Both the position numbers and the translations under genes were made by a program. 64,000 nucleotides of DNA from Marinobacter sp. LA51 (GTDB lineage: Bacteria > Pseudomonadota > Gammaproteobacteria > Pseudomonadales > Oleiphilaceae), in contig NZ_AP028070.1 of the NCBI RefSeq assembly GCF_030297175.1, positions 1,674,001-1,738,000 on the forward strand, read 5' to 3'. Below the pieces are notes generated by a model. That model was not told where the DNA came from. It searched no databases and saw only the letters and a list, made by a program, of their open reading frames with translations. Positions 21,434 through 31,100 of this stretch are shown here, in pieces. The number at the start of each line of letters is the position of its first letter. Position 1 is the stretch's first letter.

Positions 21434-22305
21434 TGAGCATCCTGATCAATAAAGACACCAAGGTTATCTGCCAGGGCTTTACCGGCGCACAGGGTACCTT
21501 CCACTCTGAGCAAGCCATCGAGTACGGCACCAAGATGGTTGGTGGCGTAAGCCCGGGTAAGGGCGGCACTGAGCACCTGGGTCTGCCGGTGTTCAACACC
21601 GTTCGTGACGCGGTCGAGAAGACGGGCGCTGAAGCGACTGTTATCTATGTACCGGCTCCGTTCTGCAAGGACGCCATCATTGAAGCCGCGGACGCTGGCA
21701 TCCAGCTGATTGTGTGCATCACTGAAGGCATCCCGACCATCGACATGCTGTACGCGAAAGAGTACGTCGATCGCAAAGGCGTTCGCATGATCGGCCCCAA
21801 CTGCCCAGGTGTTATCACTCCGGGTGAATGCAAGATCGGTATCATGCCGGGCAGCATCCACAAGCCGGGCAAAGTCGGTATCGTGTCTCGTTCAGGCACC
21901 CTGACTTACGAAGCCGTCAAGCAGACCACCGACTTCGGCTACGGCCAGTCGACCTGTATCGGTATTGGTGGTGACCCGATTCCGGGCTCCAACTTCATCG
22001 ACATCCTGAAGCTGCTTCAGGAAGATCCGCAGACCGAAGCCATCGTCATGATCGGTGAGATCGGCGGTACCGCTGAAGAAGAAGCCGCTGCGTTCATCAA
22101 GGAAAACGTAACCAAGCCGGTGGTTTCTTACATCGCTGGTGTTACTGCGCCTCCTGGTAAGCGTATGGGTCACGCCGGTGCGATTATCTCCGGTGGTAAG
22201 GGTACAGCAGACGAAAAGTTTGCCGCCCTGAACGACGCAGGCGTTAAAACCGTGCGTAGCCTGGCCGAAATCGGCAAGGCTCTGAAGGAAGTAACTGGCT
22301 GGTAA
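21433..22305 (+). CDS. sucD: Succinyl-CoA synthetase alpha subunit
   Basis: Binds CoA and carries the phosphohistidine intermediate. It is 290 residues; the CoA-binding Rossmann part has [11 protein letters not shown] (14-24) and [16 protein letters not shown], and the active-site His247 lies in [17 protein letters not shown]. It is the last gene of the suc cluster and ends 17 bp before a strong terminator. Confidence 0.98.
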   Translation: MSILINKDTKVICQGFTGAQGTFHSEQAIEYGTKMVGGVSPGKGGTEHLGLPVFNTVRDAVEKTGAEATVIYVPAPFCKDAIIEAADAGIQLIVCITEGIPTIDMLYAKEYVDRKGVRMIGPNCPGVITPGECKIGIMPGSIHKPGKVGIVSRSGTLTYEAVKQTTDFGYGQSTCIGIGGDPIPGSNFIDILKLLQEDPQTEAIVMIGEIGGTAEEEAAAFIKENVTKPVVSYIAGVTAPPGKRMGHAGAIISGGKGTADEKFAALNDAGVKTVRSLAEIGKALKEVTGW

Positions 22306-22322
22306 GTCGGTCTTCTTTCCTG

Positions 22323-22359
22323 AAACCCCCGTTTCTGCCCTGCAGAGCGGGGGTTTTTT
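22323..22359 (+). terminator. sucCD terminator
   Basis: AAACCCCCG pairs with CGGGGGTTT across a 16-base loop that can itself fold, followed by T6 and an AT-rich tail. It ends the TCA cluster. Confidence 0.92.
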
Positions 22360-22423
22360 ATTTATAATGCCGGGTCGCATGTCTTATGATGGCGGTCCAA
22401 AAACAAATTGAGGAGTTCGTGCT

Positions 22424-23638
22424 TTGAGTTCTGTAGATTCCCAGCAAAGGGTTCTGTCCGGCATGCGTCCGACCGGCAAGCTACATCTCGGTCATTATCA
22501 CGGTGTGCTTAAAAACTGGGTGAAACTCCAGCACGAGTTCGAGTGCTTCTTCTTCGTGGCCGACTGGCACGCGCTAACCACTGAATACGATAACCCTGCC
22601 GGCATTGAGCAAAGTGTCTGGGACATGGTTATCGACTGGCTGGCCGCGGGCGTCAATCCAGGTTCGTCAACGATGTTTATCCAGTCCCAAGTGCCTGAGC
22701 ACGCGGAGCTGCACCTGTTGTTGTCGATGATTACGCCACTTGGCTGGCTGGAGCGGGTGCCCACCTTCAAGGACCAGCAGGAGAAGCTCAGGGAAAAGGA
22801 TCTCGCGACGTACGGATTCCTGGGATACCCCTTGCTGCAGAGTGCCGACATTCTGGTCTACCGGGCCGGCAAGGTTCCAGTCGGTGCGGATCAGGTCTCC
22901 CATGTCGAGATTACCCGGGAAATTGCGCGCCGCTTCAATCACATCTATGGCCGTGAGCCAGGATTTGAGGAGCAGGCCGAAGGCGCCATCGTCAAGATGG
23001 GGAAAAAGAACGCCAAGCTGTATCGCAACCTCAAGCGGCGCTATCAGGAAGAGGGCGATCTGGAGGCACTGGAAACTGCCCGTGCCTTGCTCAAGGAACA
23101 GCAGAATATTTCCCTGGGTGATCGCGAGCGGCTGTACGGCTACATCGAAGGTGGCGGCAAGGTCATTCTGCCAGAGCCGCAGCCATTGCTGACGCCGGAA
23201 TCCAAGATGCCGGGGCTGGACGGTCAGAAGATGTCCAAGTCCTACAACAACTACATCGGTCTGCGGGAAGAGCCGGACAGTGTCGCCCAGAAGATCCGCA
23301 CTATGCAGACCGATCCCCAGCGGGTGCGCAGAACCGATCCGGGCGATCCGGAAAAGTGCCCGGTTTGGGAGATGCACAAGATCTATTCTGACGCGGATAC
23401 CCAGGATTGGGTTCAGCACGGCTGTCGGAGTGCCGGCATTGGCTGCCTGGATTGCAAAAAACCGCTGATCGACTCCATTGTCGAGGAGCAGCGCCCACTG
23501 CATGAACGCGCTCGCGAGTACGAAAGCAACCCGGACCTGGTGCATTCAATCCTTCAGGAAGGCCGAGAGCATGCACGTGATGCGGCCCGCGATACACTCG
23601 AGGAAGTAAGGGCGGCAATGGGGCTGCATTACCGTTAA
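22424..23638 (+). CDS. trpS: Tryptophanyl-tRNA synthetase
   Basis: Class I aminoacyl-tRNA synthetase charging tRNA-Trp. The HIGH-type motif is PTGKLHLGHYHG (about 17-28) and the KMSKS motif is intact in GLDGQKMSKSYNN. The start is TTG at 22424, eight bases after GAGGAG, with no better ATG. It is 404 residues, longer than the E. coli enzyme (334) because of an insert before KMSKS (about 195-255, rich in Lys/Arg/Glu); the longer form is known from other gammaproteobacteria. It lies 35 bp upstream of the scpA ribosome binding region and may be co-transcribed with scpAB. Confidence 0.95.
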   Translation: MSSVDSQQRVLSGMRPTGKLHLGHYHGVLKNWVKLQHEFECFFFVADWHALTTEYDNPAGIEQSVWDMVIDWLAAGVNPGSSTMFIQSQVPEHAELHLLLSMITPLGWLERVPTFKDQQEKLREKDLATYGFLGYPLLQSADILVYRAGKVPVGADQVSHVEITREIARRFNHIYGREPGFEEQAEGAIVKMGKKNAKLYRNLKRRYQEEGDLEALETARALLKEQQNISLGDRERLYGYIEGGGKVILPEPQPLLTPESKMPGLDGQKMSKSYNNYIGLREEPDSVAQKIRTMQTDPQRVRRTDPGDPEKCPVWEMHKIYSDADTQDWVQHGCRSAGIGCLDCKKPLIDSIVEEQRPLHERAREYESNPDLVHSILQEGREHARDAARDTLEEVRAAMGLHYR

Positions 23639-23697
23639 GCGGCCTGTTCAGGTGTGACGGTCAGGGCAGTAAGGTGCTCCCAGAGGAGAGAGTGGTG

Positions 23698-24525
23698 ATG
23701 GACGACAGCGCAGCTACGCCAGTGGCCGACGAGGAAGTGACGCCCGAGCAGTCGCCGCTTGCTCGGGTTTCCGGCAAGCCCGTCGTCGATCTGCCCAAAG
23801 ATCTTTACATACCGCCCGACGCCCTTGCGGTGTTCCTGGAGGCCTTCGAAGGGCCTTTGGATCTGCTGCTTTATCTGATTCGGCGCCAGAACATGGACAT
23901 CCTGAACGTCGATGTCAGCGAAATTACCCGCCAATACATGGATTACATTGGGGCCGTCGAGGCCATGCGCTTCGAATTGGCTGCCGAGTACCTGGTGATG
24001 GCGGCGACGCTGGCCGAGATCAAATCGCGCATGTTGCTGCCGCGACAGGAGAGTGAAGACGACGATGAGGTGGATCCCCGGGCCGAGCTGATCCGTCGTT
24101 TGCAGCAATATGAGCGGTTTAAGCAGGCGGCCGAGGATATCGACGAGCTGCCACGCCTTGAACGAGACAACTTTAACGCCTCGGCAGCGCTGCCGAAGTT
24201 GCCCTCGAGCCAGCCGCATCCGGACGTTGATTTGCGGGAAATGCTGCTGGCCTTGCAGGGTGTGCTCCAGCGTGCCGATCTGTTCACCAGTCACCATGTT
24301 GAGCGGGAAAAGTTGTCCACTCGCGAGCGCATGTCGGCAATTCTGTCGGTATTGCGGGACGATCATTTTGTCACGTTCGAGAGCCTGTTTACTCCGGAAG
24401 AGGGCAAACTGGGCGTGGTGGTGTCGTTCCTGGCGACCCTGGAGCTGGTAAAGGAACAGCTGATTGAAGTGGTTCAGGCCGAGGTGCTGGGGCCAATCCA
24501 TGTTAGAGCCCGGGCGGCGAGCTGA
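23698..24525 (+). CDS. scpA: Segregation and condensation protein A
   Basis: Kleisin subunit that links the Smc head domains with ScpB. The ATG at 23698 follows GAGGAGAG by a good distance, giving 275 residues; an in-frame GTG at 23674 is possible but would place the ribosome binding site inside the gene. Kleisin N-terminal motif LEAFEGPLDLLLYLIRRQNMDILNVDVSEITRQY (starting about residue 45) and the C-terminal winged helix region (FTFESLFTPEE-like, about 225-265) are recognisable. The N-terminal 35 residues are acidic and variable. It pairs with scpB 51 bp downstream; smc is 3.6 kb further on. Confidence 0.95.
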   Translation: MDDSAATPVADEEVTPEQSPLARVSGKPVVDLPKDLYIPPDALAVFLEAFEGPLDLLLYLIRRQNMDILNVDVSEITRQYMDYIGAVEAMRFELAAEYLVMAATLAEIKSRMLLPRQESEDDDEVDPRAELIRRLQQYERFKQAAEDIDELPRLERDNFNASAALPKLPSSQPHPDVDLREMLLALQGVLQRADLFTSHHVEREKLSTRERMSAILSVLRDDHFVTFESLFTPEEGKLGVVVSFLATLELVKEQLIEVVQAEVLGPIHVRARAAS

Positions 24526-24576
24526 TGGTGCCCGCAGGCTGTTTTCTGAGAGACGTGTGGAGTACGGGTCACCGTT

Positions 24577-25206
24577 ATGAATGAAGAGCATCTGTTACGT
24601 ATCCAGGCGATTGCCGAAGCGGCTCTGTTGGCAGCCGGCAAACCGTTGTCGCTGGACCAGTTGCGAGAGCTGTTCACAGAGGATGAGCGGCCGGCGCGGC
24701 AGGTTATGGAGCATGTCATGATGCTGCTGGAATCCGCGTGCGAGAATCGCGGCTTTGAGTTGAAGAAGGTTGCCAGTGGTTACCGTCTCCAGATCCGCGA
24801 AGAGTACGCGCCCTGGGTCGGCCGTCTGTTTGAGGAAAGGCCCCAGCGCTATTCTCGGGCATTGTTGGAAACCCTGGCGCTGATCGCTTATCGCCAACCC
24901 ATTACCCGGGGTGAAATTGAAGATATCCGGGGCGTTACGGTAAGCAGCAATATCATTCGCACGCTGCTTGAGCGAGAGTGGGTTCGCGTCGTCGGGCACC
25001 GGGATGTACCAGGGCGGCCCGCTATGTACGCGACGACCAAGCAGTTCCTCGATTATTTCAATCTCAGTGGCCTGGATCAGTTGCCACCGTTATCGGATGT
25101 GCGGGACCTTGAAGAAATCGGGCGCGAGATTGAAAAGAACATGCAGGCGGAAATAGAGTTTGAGTCGCCGAAAGACGACGACAAGAACGAGCAGACACTT
25201 CACTGA
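24577..25206 (+). CDS. scpB: Segregation and condensation protein B
   Basis: Dimeric winged-helix regulator of the Smc-ScpA complex, 209 residues. The two winged helices are typical: an N-terminal one with EAALLAAGKPLSLDQLRELF, and a second with RALLETLALIAYRQPITRGEIEDIRG and the wing RDVPGRPAMYATTKQFLDYFNL. The acidic C-terminal tail (DDDKNEQTLH) is non-conserved. It follows scpA and precedes rluB, the standard order. Confidence 0.96.
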   Translation: MNEEHLLRIQAIAEAALLAAGKPLSLDQLRELFTEDERPARQVMEHVMMLLESACENRGFELKKVASGYRLQIREEYAPWVGRLFEERPQRYSRALLETLALIAYRQPITRGEIEDIRGVTVSSNIIRTLLEREWVRVVGHRDVPGRPAMYATTKQFLDYFNLSGLDQLPPLSDVRDLEEIGREIEKNMQAEIEFESPKDDDKNEQTLH

Positions 25207-25244
25207 GACCGCTACGGTCTCGGTCAGTAACTAAGGATTTATAC

Positions 25245-26216
25245 ATGGGTTCACAACGCCCAAAGAAAGCCGCTAAACCAGCGGTCGACGCAGTCAGCGA
25301 TGCTGGTCCTGAGCGCATCCAGAAGCTTCTGGCGCGGGCTGGTGTAGGGTCGCGGCGTGAAATTGAAGGCTGGATGGAGGCCGGGCGCCTGACTGTGAAT
25401 GGCCATGCGGTCTCGCCCGGGCAGAAAGCGACGGTTCAGGACCAGTTTGAGCTTGATGGCAAGCGCCTCGATGTCTCCGGCGCTGCCGAGGTTGTTCGTC
25501 GGGTTCTGATTTATAACAAGCCTGAGGGTGAGGTCACCACCCGCAAGGATCCGGAAGGTCGGCCGACGGTGTTCGATCGATTGCCCCGTCTCAAGGACCA
25601 CCGCTGGATTTCCATTGGTCGCCTGGACATCAACACCACCGGCCTGGTGCTATTCACCACCGATGGCGAGCTGGCCAATCGATTGATGCACCCATCCAGC
25701 CAGATTGACCGTGAATACGCGGTACGCATCTTTGGTGAGGTGGATGACGCCATGGTTGAGCGCCTGATGCAGGGCGTGTTGTTGGAAGATGGCATGGCCA
25801 AGTTCACCGACATCAGCCCGGCGGGTGGCAGTGGCATGAACCGCTGGTTCCACGTGACGCTGCTCGAAGGGCGTAACCGGGAAGTCCGCCGTCTCTGGGA
25901 ATCCCAGGGTGTGAAGGTGAGTCGCCTGAAGCGGGTTCGCTATGGGCCGGTTTTTCTTCCCAGCCGATTGACTCTGGGCAAGTGGGAAGAGCTGGATCAG
26001 AAAGCCGTGGACTCCCTGAGCCGCACGGTTGGTTTGAACGCGCTCGCCATTCCGCAGAAAACGCCCAGTGAGAAAGCGGCTCAGGATCGGCAGCGCCGAA
26101 AAAGTCCTGCCAGAAATCAGAAACGCAGTGGCAGTCGCTGGCAGGTAAGCGACTCTCGGCCAGCGAAATCTTCAGTAAAGGCTACTGCTCCCAAGCGCAA
26201 GCCGGTTAAGAAGTAG
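25245..26216 (+). CDS. rluB: 23S rRNA pseudouridine(2605) synthase
   Basis: Isomerises a uridine of 23S rRNA helix 93 region to pseudouridine. The S4 RNA-binding domain covers about 24-70 (RIQKLLARAGVGSRREIE). The catalytic Asp is in GRLDINTTGLVLFTTDGELANRLMHP. The C-terminal 60 residues are Lys/Arg/Ser-rich and low complexity, a common extension in RluB. RluB rather than RluE/RluF is favoured by its location after scpAB. It is 323 residues and its stop is 3 bp from the end of the convergent diguanylate cyclase gene. Confidence 0.93.
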   Translation: MGSQRPKKAAKPAVDAVSDAGPERIQKLLARAGVGSRREIEGWMEAGRLTVNGHAVSPGQKATVQDQFELDGKRLDVSGAAEVVRRVLIYNKPEGEVTTRKDPEGRPTVFDRLPRLKDHRWISIGRLDINTTGLVLFTTDGELANRLMHPSSQIDREYAVRIFGEVDDAMVERLMQGVLLEDGMAKFTDISPAGGSGMNRWFHVTLLEGRNREVRRLWESQGVKVSRLKRVRYGPVFLPSRLTLGKWEELDQKAVDSLSRTVGLNALAIPQKTPSEKAAQDRQRRKSPARNQKRSGSRWQVSDSRPAKSSVKATAPKRKPVKK

Positions 26217-26219
26217 GCC

Positions 26220-27146
26220 TCAGCCGATAGTTGCGAATACCTGAGTGCAGTTTCTGCCGGAGCGTTTGGCGTGATACAGGGCATCATCTGCCCGCGCCAG
26301 CCATTGTTCCGGCGTTTCGTTGCCCAGATGCGTAGCAACACCGCAACTCGCTGTTACCGAGAGCTTACCGTCTCCGCAGTCAACACGGATGTTGGCAATG
26401 GCCTTCCGAATTCTGTCTGCGACATCCCGTGCATCCTGATCAGAGGTGTGCGGGAGCACAATGGCAAATTCCTCTCCTCCGAACCGGTAGACACTGTCTG
26501 ACGTCCTGAGAGCCCGTTCAATGGTTTCTGCGGCCTGCTGCAGGAGGTGGTCGCCAACCACATGGCCGTGGTTGTCGTTGACCTTCTTGAAATGGTCCAG
26601 GTCGCACAGAATCAGCGAGTAGCATTCGTCGTGACGGGCAGACAGTTGGCTCGCCCTTAATAGATTGTCGTCCAGAGCGCGCTTGTTCGGGATGCCGGTC
26701 AGAGAGTCGGTCAATGCCGCCTGCTCGATGGTAAGGAACTGGCAGGCATTGCGCAGAGGGCAGATAGCCGCGCCCAATATGGTTTCGACTCCCTCCAGTT
26801 CCTCCTCAGAGAATTTCTTGCGCCGGTAAAGGGAAAGAGTGCCGTAGGAAACGCCCTCTAGGTTAAGACGGTACTCGCACTTGTGCTGACCACCCAGGCC
26901 CGAGGCAAATACGAAATCCTGGCGGGCAATCCGATGCCGGTAGTTCAGTGAATCAAAGGGTACGGTTTCCCCGAGCTCGTCAGCGACAATGCCGAGCTGG
27001 GTTTCCAGTGAAAGCGTTGTGGACAACCGCCGGGTCAGGCGTGAGAGCACATCAGGGGTGTTGGTCCAGTCCTTCTGCGCCTGTCTCAATTCCGCCAACT
27101 TGTGGGGCTGAGCGATGGATCGTTCGATGGAAGGTATCTGTTTCAC
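26220..27146 (-). CDS. Diguanylate cyclase with GAF-like sensor region
   Basis: A 308-residue soluble GGDEF protein. The N-terminal 140 residues look like a divergent GAF-type sensory domain (LGIVADELGETVPFDSLNYRHRI...). The GGDEF domain (about 150-305) has the active-site variant GGEEF in YRFGGEEFAIVL and the product-inhibition I-site RTSD five residues upstream, so it should make cyclic di-GMP and be feedback controlled. There are no membrane segments. The annotated start is a GTG without a clear ribosome binding site, so the exact N-terminus is uncertain. It is monocistronic, convergent with rluB. Confidence 0.92.
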   Translation of the reverse strand: MKQIPSIERSIAQPHKLAELRQAQKDWTNTPDVLSRLTRRLSTTLSLETQLGIVADELGETVPFDSLNYRHRIARQDFVFASGLGGQHKCEYRLNLEGVSYGTLSLYRRKKFSEEELEGVETILGAAICPLRNACQFLTIEQAALTDSLTGIPNKRALDDNLLRASQLSARHDECYSLILCDLDHFKKVNDNHGHVVGDHLLQQAAETIERALRTSDSVYRFGGEEFAIVLPHTSDQDARDVADRIRKAIANIRVDCGDGKLSVTASCGVATHLGNETPEQWLARADDALYHAKRSGRNCTQVFATIG

Positions 27147-27261
27147 TGGTGTTCACTCTGTCCGTGGAATTTGCGCTAATCTGACCAGTTCAAAGCAGAA
27201 CCTATGCCAAAATGTTTAACGTCAATAAAAACAGACTTTTAGCTCTTGCATTTGATCCTTC

Positions 27262-27417
27262 ATGTCGCTCCTTGCCAACGTTAATCTGAAGTGGCGTCAA
27301 ATTACCGGCAGGCCTTTGCCGCCTGAGCCGAGGATTGAAATCGAAATGTCAGGTGAGGGCATTGGGCTGGCGGACGCCTGTGATAAACTGCTGCGCTTGT
27401 ACCTATGCCGTCTGTAG
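27262..27417 (+). CDS. Possible small protein, 51 residues
   Basis: An ATG-started frame between the diguanylate cyclase and the GntR gene, ending 18 bp before the GntR start codon. The peptide is protein-like: basic first third (NLKWRQITGRPL), a proline hinge, then an acidic-to-amphipathic helix (GIGLADACDKLLRLYLCRL). There is no clear ribosome binding site, and chance cannot be excluded for an open frame this short. No family recognised. Confidence 0.3.
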   Translation: MSLLANVNLKWRQITGRPLPPEPRIEIEMSGEGIGLADACDKLLRLYLCRL

Positions 27418-27435
27418 AAGTGAGCGACTATCTTT

Positions 27436-28119
27436 ATGAGGTTCCAGGCCCCGGAAAGTCTGTCTGAACAAATCGCCCAGCACCTGGGGCAACGGATCAT
27501 TACTCGAGATCTTGAGCCTGGAGAGCGTATTCAGGAGCTCAAGGTTGCCGGAGATCTCAATGTCAGTCGTGGCTCCGTGCGTGAAGCCCTTCTGATTCTC
27601 CAGCGTCGCCACCTGATCAACATCTACCCACGTCGTGGCGCGGTGGTTTCGAATTTAACGCCTGAGAGCGTCAACAGCCTTTACGACATCTATATTGATC
27701 TGCTGTGCATGCTCGGGCGCAAAGTGCTGGAGCGCTGGTCCGGCAAGGAATTAGGCGGGGTAATGGGGCAGGTCAGCGAGCTGCAAGCGGTGATTGCAGC
27801 GATGAATTCGACGGGTACCGATGCTGCCGAAAAAGTCATCGACGCTGGTTTCGGTGTCATGCGGTACGCCTACAAGCTCGTCGAGAACCCGTTTCTGGAA
27901 GAAACCCTGGAAAACTTTCGTCCGGCCATCAGCCGTACCTATTTTGTCGCCCTGGAGCATTTCCGGGGCGAGATCGGTGAAACCGCGACCTTTTTCCGTC
28001 AGTTGGCCGATGCCGCCGTCAACGATGACGTGGTCCGTCTGCAGTCGGTCATCGAGTCCTTCGGTGAGCACCAGCGCAAGCAGGTACTGACCATTCTCAG
28101 GGATGAGGAGAACACCTGA
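27436..28119 (+). CDS. GntR-family transcriptional regulator
   Basis: A 227-residue FadR-type GntR regulator. The N-terminal winged helix (about 5-72) has LEPGERIQELKVAGDLNVSRGSVREALLILQRR; the C-terminal all-helical ligand domain follows (80-220). The effector cannot be inferred. Its stop overlaps the run-up to smc (2-bp gap), and a GntR gene directly before smc-zipA-ligA is the conserved order in Pseudomonas, so co-transcription with smc is likely. Confidence 0.9.
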   Translation: MRFQAPESLSEQIAQHLGQRIITRDLEPGERIQELKVAGDLNVSRGSVREALLILQRRHLINIYPRRGAVVSNLTPESVNSLYDIYIDLLCMLGRKVLERWSGKELGGVMGQVSELQAVIAAMNSTGTDAAEKVIDAGFGVMRYAYKLVENPFLEETLENFRPAISRTYFVALEHFRGEIGETATFFRQLADAAVNDDVVRLQSVIESFGEHQRKQVLTILRDEENT

Positions 28120-28120
28120 T

Positions 28121-31100
28121 ATGCGTCTGAAATCCATCAAGCTGGCTGGTTTCAAGTCCTTTGTTGACCCAACCACTGTGCCGTTCCCATCCAACATGAC
28201 TGCCGTGGTGGGGCCTAACGGCTGTGGCAAATCCAATATTATCGATGCCGTTCGCTGGGTGATGGGTGAAAGTTCCGCCAAGTACCTGCGCGGCGAATCC
28301 ATGACCGACGTTATCTTCAATGGCTCCAGTGCTCGCAAGCCTGTCGGTCAGGCTTCCATTGAACTGGTCTTTGATAACAGCGACGGCTCGGCTCCGGGCG
28401 AGTTTGTCAGCTTCAACGAAATTTCCGTGCGCCGCCGTGTCTCCCGCGAAGGCCAGTCCGATTACTTCCTGAATGGCTCCAAGTGCCGGCGCCGTGATAT
28501 TACCGATCTGTTCCTCGGTACGGGTCTGGGTCCCCGTAGCTACGCCATCATCGAGCAGGGCATGATTTCCCGCCTGATCGAGGCCAAGCCAGAAGAGCTC
28601 CGGATTTACATTGAGGAAGCGGCTGGCATCTCCAAGTACAAGGAACGCCGCCGGGAAACGGAAAACCGCATCCGGCGCACCCAGGAAAACCTGGAACGCC
28701 TGACTGACCTGCGGGACGAGTTGGGGCGACAGTTGCAGCACCTGGAACGTCAGGCTGCGGCGGCTGAAAAGTACAAGGCCTACAAGCACGAAGAGCGTCA
28801 GAAAAAAGCCGAGCTCACGGTCTTGCGTTGGCAGACCCTCGATAATGATCTGCAAAACTGGCGCAGTAAAATCCGTGACACAGAGCTTGAGCTGGAAAAA
28901 CGGCTCACCGAGCGCGTTAACCTGGAAACCTCGATGGAATCCCTGCGGGACAACCATCTGGATCGAACAGAGCACTTTAACAAGGCCCAGGCTCGTTATT
29001 ACGAGGCCGGTGCGGATATTGCCCGGATTGAACAGAGCCTTGAACATCAGCGTGAACGTAGCCGCCAGACGGCCGCGGAGCTGGACCAGGCCATGGCCAA
29101 TCAACGGGAACTGGCCCGGGAATTGGAACAGGATGAGAGCCGGCTGGCCGGCATCCAGGAAGAGCTCGATATGATCGAGCCAGAACAGGAAGCCCTCGCG
29201 CTTCGCTCCGAAGAGTCGGGTGAAGAACTGCAGATGGCGGAGGACGCCATGAGCGAGTGGCAGCAACAGTGGGAGGACTTCAGCGGTCGCTCCTCCGATG
29301 CCCGTCGTCAGGCCGAGCTATCGCAATCCCGTATTCGTTCTCTGGAAGATGCCATCGAGCAACTGCGGAACCGATACCGCAAGCTGGAAGACGAGCAGGC
29401 ACTGCTGGACGGCCAGATGGATCGGGCTGAACTGGAGGAGTTGCTCGAGCAGCAGGAAACTCTGGAGCTCCAGCGTGAAGAGGCGTCCGAACGCATCGCA
29501 ACCATCCAGGAGAATCTTTACGAGGCCCGCCAGAATCAGCGTGAGGCAGAGCAGGCCGCCGCCGAGGATCGTCAAAAGGTGCAGAGTCTGCGGGCTTCGC
29601 TGGAATCGCAGCAGGCCTTGCTGGATGAGCAGTTAGGCGGCCAGGACGATGCATTACAGGGCTGGTTGTCCGAGCATGGCCTGACCGACTCGCCCCGCGT
29701 GGCTGGAAAGCTGAGTATCGAGAATGGCTGGGAATTCGCGGTCGAGCAGGTCATCGGCCGATTCACCCACGGACTGGCGCTGCCCGGCATCGAAGACCTC
29801 TCGGCGGCCATGGCGTCCGCTCCGAAAGGTCTCGCCCTGGTGAATTCCGTCGAGCAACAACCAGCCGAGTTTAGCGGCGATAGATTGGCTGCCAAGGTTT
29901 CCGGGCTGCCGGCTGTTTCCTCGCTGATGGCCGGAATTAAGACCGTTGAGACGCTGGATCACGCCCTCGAGCTTCGAGCGTCCCTGACTGACGGTGAAAG
30001 TGCGATTACGCCCGAAGGTGTGTGGGTATCCCGCGACTGGCTGCTTATGCCGGATTCGGAGGCGGGACAGGTTGGTGTTATTGAGCGTCAGAAAAAGGTC
30101 AGTGAATTAACCGAACAGCTGGCCCAGGCCGAGGAATCTCTGGAACTGACGAGCGATCGGCTCGACAGCCTGCAGGAGCGCGCCGAGCGAGCGGAGGCGG
30201 AGCGTGATGACGCCCAGGCCAGTTTGAGCGATGCCGAACGCGAATTGAGTGGTTTGTCGTCTCGGATCAGCGGCCTCAGGGCCAGGGCGGAACAGATCGA
30301 TGCCCGGTTGAAGAGTATTCGCGAAGACCTGTCCGACGTGTCCCTGAACCTTGAAGATCGGGAAGAGAGCTTGCAGGGTGCCCGGGAAGAATGGCAGCAG
30401 GCTCTGGCTTCCAGCGAGGACAGTGATGAGGAAAAAGAACGCTTGTTGGAGCAACGGGACAGTCTGCGGGAAAATCTGGACCGGCTCCGGCACGATGCCC
30501 GTCATGACCGCGATCATGCCCACCAACTGCAACTACAGCTGCAGTCTTTGCATAGCCAGCGCGATGGCCTGAAGCAGACCATCGAGCGAATGCAGATGCA
30601 GAAGGAGCGCATTGAAGAGCGCCTGGAAATACTTCGGGAATCGCGCGAAAGCGCGGAAGAGCCCATCGAAGATTTACAGATGCAACTGGAAGGGTTGTTG
30701 GATCGTCGTCTGGCGGAAGAGGAAAAGTTGGGCGGTGCCCGGGACGCGCTCGAGGAAATCGATCGAGAAGTGCGGGACAAGGAGCAGGGCCGCAGTCGGG
30801 TTGATCATCAGATCCAGGATGTTCGCTCGAGCCTCGAAAAACTGAAGATGGAATCCCAGGCCCTGGAAATCCGCTCTGGTAACCACATCGAACAGTTGAA
30901 AGAGCTGGATGTGAAGCTGCAGGACATTCTGGAGCAGCTGCCCGAAGGCGCCAATGAAAAGGATTGGGCCGAGGAGCTCGAAAAGATCGGCAATCGCATC
31001 CAGCGCCTGGGTGCCATCAACCTTGCTGCCATCGAGGAATACCAGGTCCAGAGCGAGCGCAAGACCTACCTCGACAGCCAAAACGACGATTTGATGGAGG

